A stretch of 64,000 bases of DNA from the NCBI GenBank assembly GCA_947650365.1, contig OX393549.1, forward strand, positions 26,306,709 to 26,370,708, in the 5' to 3' direction. Below the pieces are notes generated by a model. The model had not been told where the DNA came from, did not search any database, and saw only the letters and a list, made by a program, of their open reading frames with translations. Numbering within the stretch: the first letter of the stretch is position 1; the number at the start of each line of letters is the position of its first letter. Positions 23,829 through 36,520 of this stretch are shown here, piece after piece. The DNA comes from Chamaelirium japonicum. Taxonomy: Eukaryota > Streptophyta > Magnoliopsida > Liliales > Melanthiaceae. Both the position numbers and the translations under genes were made by a program.

Positions 23829-24859
23829 TCGATCGAAAAGCTCATTTCGCTCTATGACAATATCGAATCGATTGAGCAGACAACCAATCTTGATAGCCAT
23901 ACTTCCCAGCCCCCTCGGTTGAGCAGACAATCGATCGGACACTGACGATCTGGTTGCTTCCTCTACTTTCTCTAAATGAACAAGGAATCAGGATCATCCA
24001 GAGGGAAGTAATACTCAACGGAACCAACCTTGTCCAGAAACTTGATCGATGAGTCAGTGACTCAACTTCGGGTTGCCTCTTACTCGCCTTGATGCAGCAA
24101 CATATTTCAAAAATAGTAAATCGGTCGACTGACCGATCCCTCTGCCACTTCGATAATCAATTGGGCAAACTACTCCTATACCAACAGAAGAACCTCCACC
24201 AACTTATCAGATCTCGGCGCTCGACTTCCAGCTGCTGTAGTTGGCAAAATAGAATGCCACTCTCTCTATTGAGAGAGACACTATCAAGAAAGCAGCCTCC
24301 GATGCTGGAGTTGTTCTTCTTATCCCTTCCACCAACGAAAAGGCTGATCCGCCTCGACGATCCATCAACTCTTAACAGCAGAGATCAACAGGCAATGCAA
24401 CCCAAGGGATATGTCACCGCGAGCCCACCCCCTCTGCAGCTCCACGGAAGCAGAGCGTTTAGGATCGTATCGATGGCTAATCTTCGCAATCATCTTTGGG
24501 CCGCAACTGTGTTAGGTAGGCACAGTCGAAACCCAACCTATGAGTGAGGTATCGGATGAAAGAGACTGCATCGAAAGATTGATTCCCTCCATCTCTCCCA
24601 CTCCGTCGAGACTCCCAAATCGATCTTCGTCACCAGGGCCACCCGGCGATAATTCAAGGTTGAGACCAAGACCTCTCAATCTTGCCCCTAGACCAAAGAC
24701 AAGGTCGGGGACTCGGTCGCAGGGAAGGATACTCTTCGACCGGGCCTCTCCATCGAAGTCTATTTCAATTACCATTCCTAAAAGGCTAGAGAACTCCGAC
24801 TCTACTAAAATTCAATTGCCTAAAGGAAGATCCAACTCTTTATATTCTAGCAATCAAGC
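23829..24859 (+). other. G2 leader and probable start of gag
   Basis: The leader after the primer-binding site starts GATCGATCGAAAAGCTCA and is shared with G4 (52660-53040). From about 24090 the sequence can be read as coding but has no recognised domain. It is probably the variable N-terminal part of gag. Confidence 0.5.
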
Positions 24860-25813
24860 AAGCTTTGATGCCACACAAAGAAGAGAATAATGTACTCTGC
24901 CGGACCTTCGCCGGTAGCCTCGATGAGCCTTCTCTGGATTGGTATCACAACCTTCGAGCAGGATCGATCACCCAGTTCGGAGTCATTGCGAATCATTTCG
25001 TCCAGCACTATCAACTCAACCTTAAACCAGAGAAAAAACTTTATTTTCTATATCGGTTGAGGATGGGAGCTGATGAGAGTCTTCGTAACTTCACGCAAAG
25101 ATTCCGCAATGAGTATGTTGCTCTCTCCGGATGACACCATGACGACGAAGCTATTATGTTGGCCTTCCAAAATGTTCTCCGATTCGATTTGCACATCTAC
25201 AACGACTTCATCCGTAATCCTCCGCCTTTCCTCCGCGCAATGTTCGATCGAATCCAATGAGAGATAAAGATCGAAGATGATCAAATCGCCCAGAAGGGAC
25301 ACGATCCCAGATGGAAACCTACCAAGAAGGAAGTATATGGTCAAAGTCCATAATGCAGAAGCACCAGCACCTTCGCCAACCAAACGATCGAGAGAAGACG
25401 GTCGCAGATCACCTCCAAAGAAAACAACATTCACCGATTGGACCCTTTCGATCGAGTAAATTCTTAATCAAAGTCAACACGAAGGATTTCTTCGGCGGCC
25501 GAACCCTTTGTAACCAGATACCAAACTCACTGTCGACGAATCTGTTTACTGTGACTTTCACCACAACCATGGTCATCCAACCAGTCGATGCTTCCGACTA
25601 AAGTATCAGTTAGAGGACCTGTTGCATGAAGGCCATCTCCAAAAGTTCGTCAAAAACAAACGGGTCCAATGCCAACCTTCTTCAATAAAAGGGAAGGAAG
25701 CATATTGGGTCCACCGTATCTCTACTAGCTCATCGCCAGTCATCGTGCGAGCCAACATCATCGGCATCCACGGGGCATTGCACCATCAAATGCTGACCGG
25801 GAAAAAAGTCGAC
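24860..25813 (+). pseudogene. G2 gag
   Basis: The capsid-like core at 24865-25134 contains RTFAGSLDEPSLDWYHNLRA and LYRLRMGADESLRNFTQRF, the W-and-F-rich pattern of Gypsy gag that builds the virus-like particle. The less conserved tail continues to the solo LTR at 25814. It has several breaks. Confidence 0.85.
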
Positions 25814-28645
25814 TGTTGTGATATTTTAATTGTACTCGCAAGTGCACAAATCGTGGATTGTAGTGCAGTGGAGCGAGGTCGATCCCACAGGGACTTTGAT
25901 AGGAAACTTAATAAATCTAAAGTTGATTGAAACCTAATCTAGCTAACAATGGTTGAGAGTCTGATTCGATTGACTAAGCAATTAAATTAACAAAACCTAA
26001 GTGTATAATAAAGACTAAAGCAATTTAATTATGGAAAAGTACTTGGATTAGGGGAAAACTTAGGCTTCAGGATTCATCCTAGCATCCTATGATAGTTTAA
26101 GGTTGATCATTATATTGTACTCAATTAGATCATCGTAAGAACATATTCTAATCGGATAATTTAACAATGAAAACAAGCATGGTATAAACATATATAGAAT
26201 ATTTATAAAAGATAGGCATTAGCCATACTATTCCATGTAATATTGATTCTTGCCATTAACCATCATATGATCATAATGAATCTAAGATAAGCATTCACTA
26301 TATTTAATGCATGAAAAATCTAGAGAATATATCAACATGCATTAGCGGCATATTCTATTTTAAACATTGATAGCAAAGTCCATGATCAACCCAAAAATAG
26401 CATAGAACACTAGTAATTCCCTATTGGCCCAAACTATATATAGAATTTAGCCACGCATCATCTCATATGATATCATTTTTTTTGTTTTATAATAAACAAA
26501 TAACAAGAAACAGAGGAACTGGATGATGATGATCTTCTTTGCTTCTCCTCCGTTTTTGCTTCTTTGCTTCTCGTAATCCGGGTTCGATGATGATGTGGCT
26601 TCAACGATGGTAATTGGCGTGATCGAAGAAGATGGTGAATGGTAGTGGATGAGAGATGGAATTTAGGTGGAAGAAGCCTCCCTCAGATGGTTCTGTCGAA
26701 TATGTTATATATAGAGAGAGAGTAGATGAGAGGTCAGGTAAGATAGAGAGAAGTTCGGTTGAGGGCAGATAAGGGAGGAAAGAGATATCAGGAAAGAGGG
26801 GGGGCTGAGATCACAAGCTGGATTCTCCGAATGGGAACGCGATATGCATGGCTGTGGTTGAATCGGACGGCTGCAATCGGATTGGGTTTGGTTAGGTAGA
26901 GAGGGAGAGACGTTCGAAACGGGAAGAGAGAGAATTTTGGGTGGAGATTTAGAAAGAGAAAATAGGAAAAGAGAGATAAGATCGGGGAGAGATCAGGTGT
27001 AAAAGAGAGAAGATCACGCGAGGCTCGGAGGAGATTTAGAGAGAGAAATGGGCGGTTATTGAAGGAGATAGAGAGAGAGACGTTCGGGTGAATTTTAGGA
27101 TATTTACGTGCATGGCCCGAGCCGGATAAGGAAAGAGGAGAGAGAGATCTATGAAAGAGCTTGGTCGGATGAGTTGAGGCTCTCATGGATGTGAGAACAT
27201 GGATGGCTTGAATCTAGAGAGAGAAATTAAAAAAGAGAGAGAGAAAGGAAAGAAATAGTGGGACGTGAAGGCTGCATGGGTTTCGGTTAAAGCTAGAGAG
27301 AGAAAAAGGAAAGGGATAGAGAAAATCGAATTAGAGAGCGAATTAAGGAAACGGGCACGAGCAGATTTTAGAGACAGAAAGGGTTTCGGTTGAGAGATGA
27401 TCAGGAGAGAGATAGAAGGAAACGAGAGAGAAAGGAGGGGTCGGGATTCGTGGATGGGCTGGTTGGATGCAAGGGACGGCTGTGATTAGTTTACATGCAT
27501 GGGCTATTGGGTATAATGGAGTGTTGGGCTTGAGTTTCAAAGGAGGACTATGGTCATAGAGGGAGAAAAGGAAGGATATGTGGGCCGGTGATGAAGTCAC
27601 ATGTAGCTGGAGTTGGTTGGTGCGGTTCTACACATGCGTAGATTTGCATGGGTTGAGGGGTTCAGATGTAATGAATGGCTATGATAGGTTTGAATGTAAT
27701 GGAGGGCTGTGATTAGTTTTGTTAATAAAATAAGAAAAAAAAATAGAGAAAATAAAAAAAGAGAAAAGGTGCCACCAAGCTAGGGTGTGTATTTTTGGGA
27801 TTTATAGAGAGGGCTGTATTGTGGACGGTTGAGATCGAGAAACGTCCGGGTGCGATGTTCCATGGCTATGAGGTTAGGTGCAAGACCGAGCCGGGCTCAA
27901 TGCTTAAAGACTTATGGTAATGCGCGGCTTTGATTTAGAAAGAAGAAAAAAAGGTCATGAGAGGGAATCGGGTTTGTGCAATTCGACCGAAATCCTTGCC
28001 ATGACGGGTTTATGGGCGGCTACGTGTATAGACGGTCGCAATGGGTACAAAGGTGAAATAAGAAGAAAAGGGGATGGGTGACTTGGGTTGGTTAATGGGT
28101 TCAAGCATAAGGGGGTCACGTGGGAGGCTTGGTCACCATCATCCAAATTCATCATCAAATCCATCATTGCTCATTTGTATGCGTGTAGTCATATTCTAGT
28201 TTGAATCATGCACTGCATCAACTTGTTGAAGTCTTCTTTCAGCTGAACTATCGCAACATTCTCTCTTTCATCGTTTCTTTAGAAAGGCCTCAAACGGGCT
28301 GCACAACTTCCATCGAATCTCCGTGAGAATATCCACGTCTTATTCATGATGAACTGATTGTGTCGAGAACCATATCAATTTCCTAAAAACACACATGAAA
28401 TGACGCTTATCAAATTCAAACACGATTATCAATAAAAGGATAATTTGGACTATCGGGCTCTGTATCTTTCATGCATGAGTCGTATGAGAGCGAACCAATA
28501 TGTTGTTATATTTGTATTAAAGTCTATTATATAGTGATGCAAAGAGAATCATGCTGTTTATACGTATTATGAAAGTTTTACGTAGCACAGTGACAATAAA
28601 TATATGATAATAACATGATAGTTAGTACTAATTGGACTCTCAACA
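25814..28645. mobile_element. Probable solo LTR of an unassigned family, in G2
   Basis: A 2832-bp insertion starting TGTTGTGATATTTTAATTG and ending CTCAACA, flanked by the 5-bp duplication TCGAC (25809-25813 and 28646-28650). The joined flanks match uninterrupted G1 sequence near 4805-4825. The ends have the TG...CA form with inverted TGTTG/CAACA. The interior is AT-rich at both sides with a long GA-rich middle (about 26700-27450), and no coding domain is seen. A solo LTR is the best reading. The superfamily is not clear. Confidence 0.82.
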
Positions 28646-29370
28646 TCGACCGACAAGTTCGCTGCATCTTCAATGTTCGCTCTGCATTAAACAAAGAAGA
28701 CATTTGGATCGAGAAACCTGTCAAGGGCTTAGGTTGGCCATCTATCGTATTCAACGACTTAGACCTTCAAGGAGTGCACACTCCACACCAGGATCCCCTA
28801 GTCCTGCGGCTTATCATCGACGGGAGTACCGTCAATCGGATCCTCATCGATACCGGCAGCTGAATCGATATTATGTTCTCAAATTGCTTCAAGCGTCTGG
28901 GACATAAGTATTCAAGCCTGGACATCATCCCCACCGTCATTACCGGCTTCAACGGTGAGTAGATCATGATCATGGGCGAATCCAGATTCACCGTGGACCT
29001 CAGTAGAGAGACTTGAGCCTCCCTACGGTTCGCTGTCATCGAAGGTACTTCTAATTACAACATCATTCTCGAGTGACCCTTTCTTCACCAAATCAATGCC
29101 ATATCCTCCTCATACCAGCAACTCCTCAAATTTATAACAGGAGAGGGCATTGTCTATATTCGAGGTGATAAACAAGTCGGACGATCTTGCGAAGCCACCG
29201 TAGTAAAGACAGATCACAGAGTGGACCTCGCACCACCAAACCGTCAAAGAGACGAAGCTGGCCCTTATACGAGCAAGCAACCAAAGGAGCCCCCACTATC
29301 AGAACCTCCATCTGTCGAGTAGGAGACTTCACCTTCAATCAAAGAGATCACCCAAGTAAATATTGGCGAT
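28646..29370 (+). pseudogene. G2 protease region
   Basis: The retropepsin-like block at 28790-29050 reads LRLIIDGSTVNRILIDTGS, including the D-T-G triad expected in an aspartic protease active site. It is followed by a linker to RT. It lies directly after the solo LTR and corresponds to 4810-5510 in G1. Broken. Confidence 0.82.
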
Positions 29371-30285
29371 GATGATCTCCTTCGTGAGACGTTCATCGGT
29401 ACCAGTCTCAGCGACACAGAAGCGCGAGACATGGTAACCTTCCTCCAATCCAACATCGACGTTTTTATATGGTATTTCGAAGACATGACCAGGATCAACC
29501 CGGATGATGCATGTCATCGACTCGCCATCAAAAAAGGAGCAAAGTCTGTCAAACAAAAGCTCCGGATGATTCGCCCAAAGCGTTTGACTGCTGTTCAAGA
29601 GTAGATCAACAAGTTGCTCATGGTAGGCTTCATCCGTGAAGTAGAGTACCCAACTTGGATCTCCAATATCATCATGGTTCCTAAGAAGAACGAAAAGATT
29701 AGGGTCTGCATCGAGTTCACCAACCTCAACCAGGTTTGCCCTAAAGACCCATTTCCCATGCCAAGAATTGACAGACTCATCGATGCCACTGTTGGGCACA
29801 AGCTTCTGTCCTTCATGGTGAATACTCAGGGTACAACTAGATTCCTTTGCATCCTAGCGATCAAGAAAAGACATGCTTTGTGACAGACAAAGGCTTTTAT
29901 TGCTACAATGTTATGCCTTTCGATCTCAAGAACATTGGATCTACTTATCAGAGGTTAGTCACAAAGATATTCGAAGAGCAAATCGGCCGTAATATCGAAG
30001 TCTATATCGATGATCTCCTTACCAAGAGCCTCAGTTGTAAGAATCATCTCTCTGATCTTGCAAAAATATTCCAAGTCCTCCGAAAGTACCGTATGAAGCT
30101 AAATCCGGCCAAGTGTGCCTTCGAAGTTCAATCGGGTAAATTCCTAGGTCATCTGGTAACTAAGAGAGGCATTGAAGTGAATCCCGATCAGATTCGAGCA
30201 ATTCTCGAAATGTCCTCACTTTCTAATCGGAAAGAAGTACAGCACCTTACAGGAAGGCTAGAGACCCTCAACTGATTCATTTCTA
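29371..30285 (+). pseudogene. G2 reverse transcriptase
   Basis: The block includes FIREVEYPTWISNIIMVPKK (about 29630-29690), a PMPRID motif (29755-29775) and the catalytic box YIDD at 30002-30013. Then come RKYRMKLNPAKCAFEV (about 30080-30130) and GKFLGHLVTKRGIEVNPDQI. In the family this copies the element RNA into DNA. Few breaks compared with G1. Confidence 0.88.
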
Positions 30286-30785
30286 AATCTTTGGACAAAT
30301 GCAAGCCCCTCTTCGATAAACTACGAAAAGCAGACACCTTAGGATGGAACCCAACTTGCGAGCAAGCTTTCCAAAGTGTCAAATACTATCTCGCCTGGGC
30401 TCCTATCCTTATGGCTCCACTACTGAAAGAAGACCTCTGGCTCTATCTTGCTTTCACTGATCAAGCCATCAGCACAGTTCTGGTCAGCAAAAGGGAAGGT
30501 ATTGAGTGCCCCATCTGCCATACTCTTCTTTCGGTAGAGACTCGCTATTCGAAGATTGAGAAAGTCATATTGGCATTGCTTACAGCATTGCGAGGGCTCC
30601 GACCCTACTTCGTTTCTCACCCGATTATGGTCATCTCAAAACACCCACTCAAAGACATCCTCGACAAGGCAGGACGAGCTAATCAAATGACTAAGTGGGT
30701 GATCGAGATGAGCTCCCTCTACATCCAATTCGAACCTCGTATCTCCATCAAGGGGCAAGCTATTGCCGACTTCCCCATAGAGGAT
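30286..30785 (+). pseudogene. G2 RNase H (retroviral type)
   Basis: A long open stretch, about 30291-30800, reads KCKPLFDKLRKADTLGWNPT through LWLYLAFTDQAISTVLVSKR (RNase H start) to HPLKDILDKAGRANQMTKWV. It ends near KGQAIADF. It corresponds to 62880-62340 in G3. Confidence 0.85.
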
Positions 30786-31410
30786 CCCATTGGAGGATGA
30801 CGTTGAGATGCACCTCGACGACGGTGATGAACCTCCACTCAATCCTTGTCCTGAGACCTTCAATCCCATCCCTAAGGCTCCCACTACTTCGCCAACTCGA
30901 TGGAAGCTCTATACTGACGGAGCTTCAAGCACGATCAGTTTGGGAATTGGGATAGTTCTAATATCCCCTGAGCTCGATCACCTTCAAAAGGCAATTCTTC
31001 TCGGATTCAACGCTACCAACAACGAAGCCAAGTACGAAGCACTCATTTCTTGGTTGAAGATTGCCCAAACCCTGGGGGTGGACCATCTCACCGTCTATAG
31101 CGATTCCCAGCTAATAATCAGGCAGATCAACAGAGTCTGTGAAGCACGAGGAGAGATGATGCAGCATTATCTGGTTCTAGTGCAGCATTACAAACAGCGA
31201 TTCTTGAACATCAAATTCGTGCAAATTCCAAGAGCAGAAAACTGAAAAGTCGATGCTCTAGCCAATACCGCTTCAGTACTCGGAGACTCTCTCGAAGAAA
31301 GTCGAATTCAGATCGACTATCAAGGTTGCCAAAAGCTACCATTGGACAACAACTTGTTGCCATGGCGAAAGGCCCTAGGGGTTGGAGATGGCCAACCTTC
31401 ACTCTTGCCT
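30786..31410 (+). pseudogene. G2 second RNase H (Tat-type)
   Basis: The domain shows WKLYTDGASSTISLGIGIVL (about 30900-30960), NNEAKYEALISWLKIAQTLG and TVYSDSQLIIRQINRV. The Asp, Glu and Asp positions of an RNase H are in place in these three blocks. It is the lineage-defining extra RNase H. Confidence 0.86.
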
Positions 31411-32664
31411 TGGATAATGAACCTACAGATTAGAGGCAGCCAACTTTTAACTTCATTTAAATAAGGCAAAATGCCAAAAGATCTGACTTAAGCCAGAAAA
31501 CTTCAAAGGAAGCTTCTGTTCTATAGCCTTTGAGAGGAAGATCTCTATTTCAAATCACATGGTGGAACGCTTCTCAAATATATTGGTCCCGGGAAAACAG
31601 AAGGAATTCTAGCTGAGATCCATTCTGGAGCTTGTGGCAATCATTCTGGCAGAAGATCCCTCGAAGCCAAAGTCAGACTTCAAGGCTACTACTGGCCGAC
31701 CATGGCGAAGGACTCTCGTCAACTTGTTCAAAGATGCGATCCCTGCCAAAGACACGCTCGGGCGATCCATCTCCTGGCAGATGGACTTCATCCCTTGACA
31801 AGTTTTTAGCCTTTCCATCAATGGGGGTTAGACTTCCTATGCCCATTCCCTCTATCACCAAGCAAGAAGAAGTACTTACTGGCCACCGACTATTTCACCA
31901 AGTAGGTTGAGGCTGTGCCACTTTTCTGAGAAACGGACGACAAGGTTTTAAAATTTATCATACGTAACATTTTCTCCAGATTTGGTACACCTCAAGTACT
32001 TATCGCCGATAATGGAACTCAATTCAACTCAGATAAATTTCAGGAGTTTTGTCTGAACTACGGAATCAAACTCATCTACTCCACTCCGAGGTACCCGCAA
32101 TACAACGATCAAGCCGAAGCTTCCAATAGAGCAATCATCGGTCTACTCAAAAAGAAGTTGGGGAACAAGAAAAGGTTACAGGAGAAAGTCTTACCAGAGG
32201 TCTTATGGGGCTATCGGAATACTCCTCGATGATCGACTGGATTTTCGCCCTTCCACCTAACCTATGGGTCAGAAGCAGTTCTTCCAACCGAGGCTATCTC
32301 TCCAACTTTGAAGACTAAGGCGATCGAAGAAGGAATCAACAACGAGCTTCGGATAAATGATCTCGACTTCTCAGAAAAGGTACGTGACCAGGCAGCTATC
32401 CGTATCGCCAACTATCAACAGAAGATCAAGCAAGCCTATGATCGAAAAGTCAGCAAAATACAGTTCCACTTTGGAGATCTAGTCCTCAGAGCAGTCTTCT
32501 CCAACACAAGAGAGTGCGATAGCGAAAAACTAGCTCCCAATTGGGAAGGACCCTATATCATCGAATCAGCCGGAGGCAAAGGATCATATCGCCTAATCTT
32601 GCTAGAAAGAGATAGGCTACCAAGGTCTTGGAATGTTAGACATCTTAAAATGTTCTACCCCTGA
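31411..32664 (+). pseudogene. G2 integrase
   Basis: A zinc-binding domain (about 31610-31770), a DDE core (about 31830-32150) and the C-terminal half, which is an open stretch of 118 codons at 32308-32664 with APNWEGPYIIESAGGKGSYR and NVRHLKMFYP. The family enzyme inserts the DNA copy. It has several breaks, mainly in the first two thirds. Confidence 0.87.
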
Positions 32665-32729
32665 TGTAAACCTTGTACTGAATGAATGTTTGTTTCAATT
32701 TTAATCTTGTCCATTCCAATTCTAAATGT

Positions 32730-32914
32730 CTACATAATCACAAATAGTTTTGATATTGTGAGACAGCACAACTCTCAACTGGCAGATCAACTAACAGTTT
32801 GGGTGTTTGTGCGATACGACCCCTTACAGGCAGAAATAAATAGTTTTAATGTTGTGAGATAGCACAACTCTTAATTGACAGATCGACTAACAGTTTGGGT
32901 ATTCATGTTACGAC
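32730..32914 (+). repeat. G2 intergenic tandem repeat, cut by C2
   Basis: Almost two units of the repeat seen at 18490-18905, with GTTTTGATATTGTGAGACAG and GTTTGGGTGTTTGTGCGATA as the two halves. The repeat stops at ACGAC (32910-32914), directly before the C2 LTR. Confidence 0.75.
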
Positions 32915-34181
32915 TGTTAGAATTGGATCAGCTAATCAGAGTCGCTATAAAACAATCTACATGTAAATCTACGATCTTAGCATATGTGCGGACACCCTAG
33001 AGGCATACTACGATCTACGGAAGACATGAATGCATCTAGTTAGGTGTTTAGATTCATCATACCTTTTGGATCTATGATCCGGAGATGACATAACGATGAA
33101 GAACCGGACTTGAATCGCAAGGGAAACTGTTGGATAGAACCTTGTCCTTTGTGAATTGAAGAATCCTCGAAATCCCGTCTCTGAGTGCAGGGATTACGAG
33201 CCGACGAAAGAATCCGTTGCGAAGACGATGGTGAGCCGCGAGATCTCCTCCTCTCTCTCTCTCTCTCTTCTTCCTTCTCCTTCCTTCCTCTTCCTTCTCC
33301 CTTCTTCTTCCTCTCTTTTCCTTGGCCGAAACCACAAAGGAGGAGGCTAGTAGGGGGGTTCGGATTTTCTAGAGGAGAGGAACCATAGGGCCGGCCCCTC
33401 CCTCTCCCTATTCCTATATAGGGTCGGTCTCTTATGGCTCCAAGGAGGCTTGGGCCGGTCCCTAGGTGGATAGGTATAAGGGGGGACGGTTTTTAGGGAT
33501 TCCGGGTGTCTATCGTGAAGCCTGGACGAAAACGCCCTTCACAAAAAACGAAAAACTGAAAGAGAGACTGAGTGAGGTGCGCTACTCGGAATCGAGTTCC
33601 GTCAGTGCCTATGAGCTCCTGGAATTATTCCGCTCATTCTAAGATCCATATTCATTGTATTCTGAGCCATATTTCAGTATTTACCAAAATACCCCTCCGG
33701 CCCGTAACATATGTAAATTAGGTTCTTTGGCTCCGGGCATGCGCTCCATCGCGCTACTTCGCATCCAACGTATCCAAATAGGTCGGGGAACAATTCCTAT
33801 ACGCAATGACAGGGTGGAACCTTCAGGGTTCGGGATCTCTAGCTGTAACCGGATCCCTGATTAACTGTTCGGGTGACACACCGAAAGTTCTGTTAATCAG
33901 CCCTAATCCAAATAACCCGCGTAGCCACCCAGAGTGCGACGCGAGTTGAACTCTAGCGATCCTAAACTTATGTTACTCCCTTGTAACCCTGTTCTCTACT
34001 ATACTCCGATAATCCTCAGTCCCTCCTATTACATCTGATTAGGGTTTGATGACTTGTCATCTATAACACTACACACCTTCCTGTGCTATGCCTAGCATCC
34101 GGAACATCGTCAGTCATACTGACAACCACCAGGCCTGGGTTAACTGTGTGGACAGATTGACTCATCAAAACGCACCCATCC
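32915..34181 (-). repeat. C2 3' LTR, part left of C3
   Basis: It starts TGTTAGAATTGGATC on the plus strand and matches 50627-51800. A CT microsatellite lies near 33246-33268 and a CTATATAGG TATA-like box near 33413-33421, both also present in the other copy. CATCC (34177-34181) is the duplication made by C3. Confidence 0.88.
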
Positions 34182-36510
34182 TGTTAGAAAAAAATCCATG
34201 GTAGAGGCCCGCAGCGGAAGCAAAGTGAAGGTCCGAGGACCATGAGCGGTGTGCGTTACATATCAAAATTTTCATCGAAACGATCTACATATGCGTGTAT
34301 GAAACTAGCATGGCAACTACGCGAATCCCTAACGACGATCTAACGCAAAAGAACAATCTAGCATGTATGCATGTTCTAATTATGTTAGATCTACTTGTTA
34401 GAGATCATACCTGCGTGCGGAATCTTTCACCGCGACAAATTTCTTCTTTGTCGATGGAGACGGGTTACGGATCTGCTCGACATAGCTTCGGTGCGACGGC
34501 CATAACTTTTTGCTCCGAACTCCGATTGGGCTGAAATTTGGACTGCAGGTAGCCAACTTTGAGATGCAACTTTTGAAATAAGTTTCACGTCGTTTGGAAT
34601 TCTGTAACTCCCAGAATCACAGAAACAACGCTGATTTTCTGTGCAGATTCTGGACAGCAAAAGGTTACGGGAGACGCCTTCTAGTTCACCCGATCTCACA
34701 CGATGCACGGCACCTCGTCGATGGATCTCTGAGTGCCTCCATAAGAAGAGCCTTCTCCTTCTACAAAACACCACGTGAGGAAGACGAGTCGCCATCCAAT
34801 GGCGCAAGCGAGGGAGAGAGAGACGAGAGAGGAGATACGAAGAGAGGAAAGGGGGTGGCTAGGGTTTCCCCCATGGCTTGGGCCGGCCCTAGGGCTTGCA
34901 TGGCTCATTAATTTCGTCCCCCCCTCTCTTCCTATGCCTTATATAGGGCCGGCCTTATCCTTATGGATAGCCTAGCGGATAAATTTGACTGATTCAAACC
35001 TCTCCCTATATATCTCTTCTTTTATCTCTATTTTTTCCTTGTTTTCGAAAACGGTCAAAACCAGCCCGTTTTCTGTGCCTCATGACCGGCCCTTTCATCG
35101 GAGGCAACAACCTCCTGAAACTAATAGGGCCAGCCTTGACCAGTCTCTCAACACTTAGGGTCGGCCCCCTTAGTACATAGTGACGCATGGTATGACCAAA
35201 ACGCCCTTATGTCACTAGTTGGCCGTTCCTCGTGTACAAGACTTTGCAAGGCACACATAAGTGAAGTGCACCAGTGATTTCACTATTCTCTGAGGTTCCC
35301 GTAGGGTGCCCCTAGTGAAGTCAACTAGTAAACTCGCAACATGTCCCGGTGCATCGCACCCATGTGGCAAAGTCCACTTATGACAAGGAATTACTACATG
35401 CGTTTCTGCACTAACCTAGGGTTTCCCCTTAGTGCACACACGTAGCTACGCATCTACCGTGCACTAGTGCGAAGCACTCACGGAGCGTAGGCTTGGACTT
35501 CTCACTTCCTCTAACTACGTTCTGTGTTTCGATGAGATGGTATAAGAACCGTACATAATGTCGATAAGGTGGAACCTTCAGGGACCAGGGTTCATGGCTT
35601 CCAACTCAGACTCGATCGACACACTTCCCGAGTGTATCATCGATCCTCTGAGTCCGAGTTAACCTGTGTAGTTACCCAGAGTGCGACGCAGGCTGCACTC
35701 CAATTCCCCCGGACTTACTATGTTCTCCCTGATACCCCTGCTCTCCGCTTAGTATGGTAAACCCGATGTCCCTCCACTGGTGCCATGATGCAACTCGAGC
35801 GGTGGAGAATACCATCAGACTCGAGTGCTCATATGACTCGGTTCCTTCCAGGTTGACCACATACATCGTATCTCCGATTACTCTTTCGAGCAACCAGATC
35901 CGTCACCAGTCCAACTGATGACCACCTGGCCAGGGTTTAATATGACGTAGGTCAGACCAAGGAACGCACCTCCCATTAGGGGTGTGGATAGCCTGCAGGA
36001 GTGACACGCTGATGCAACGCCAGCCGGGTAACCCAGTACACCGTGGTTTTGGATCACTGCATCCGGATCTTCACACATTGGTGCGCCAAAGCACCACACA
36101 ACTGGTTAGTCCATCAGACATGGTTCCCCAGGGTTTAGGACCGTTTTACCCTAAGCAGAAACACGGTTTAGTGCACCGGTGTCTGCTCACCGATCTGTGC
36201 ACCGTGTTGGTTCCGTTCGGCCACAGACACTGTGCCTGGTAATGACCGTGGTGGAGACACTCACGCTCTGTCATCCCAACAGCTTATCCTGATAGGGCGA
36301 CCAACCCTAATCAGAGCTGCGAACGTATTTAGGTTACATGGGACCAGTCCCTTGAGTCTCCCACTCAAGAGGATTACCATGTAGCCACGGTTCTCTATTC
36401 TGTAATCAGAACACGTACTAAGGTACGTACCAATATGCAATCCTATACTATCAACCATACAAAGCTAAACACTAGGTTTTTATAAGTTATAGACCTCACC
36501 AATTTTAACA
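34182..36510 (-). repeat. C3 3' LTR
   Basis: It is 2329 bp, starts TGTTAGAAA and ends TTTTAACA on the plus strand. It is almost identical to 41774-44103 and distantly related to the C1 LTR (shared blocks such as the CAACAGCTTATCCTGATAGG segment). Confidence 0.94.
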
Positions 36511-36520
36511 ATCTCCCACT
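36511..36520 (-). other. C3 polypurine tract
   Basis: AGTGGGAGAT on the minus strand, adjacent to the 3' LTR, as in C1 and C2. Confidence 0.75.

Larger units (their letters stand above)
23149..32914 (+). mobile_element. G2: Ty3/gypsy Tat-lineage element, broken, host to a solo LTR and to C2
   Basis: A complete 5' LTR, a primer-binding site, leader, gag, protease, RT, both RNase H domains and integrase follow in the standard order. A solo LTR (25814-28645) sits at the gag-protease junction. The element is cut at 32914 inside its intergenic repeats, where the C2 LTR starts, and the extra gene and 3' LTR expected beyond are not in the window. Pol is better kept than in G1 but has several breaks. 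The left end lies inside the G1 extra gene, which suggests G2 inserted into G1. Confidence 0.88.

Noticed and set aside
26788-27600. Ser/Leu/Pro-rich minus-strand frames inside the solo LTR
   Set aside because: They come from the GA-rich tract and have no domain, no start context and no counterpart elsewhere.
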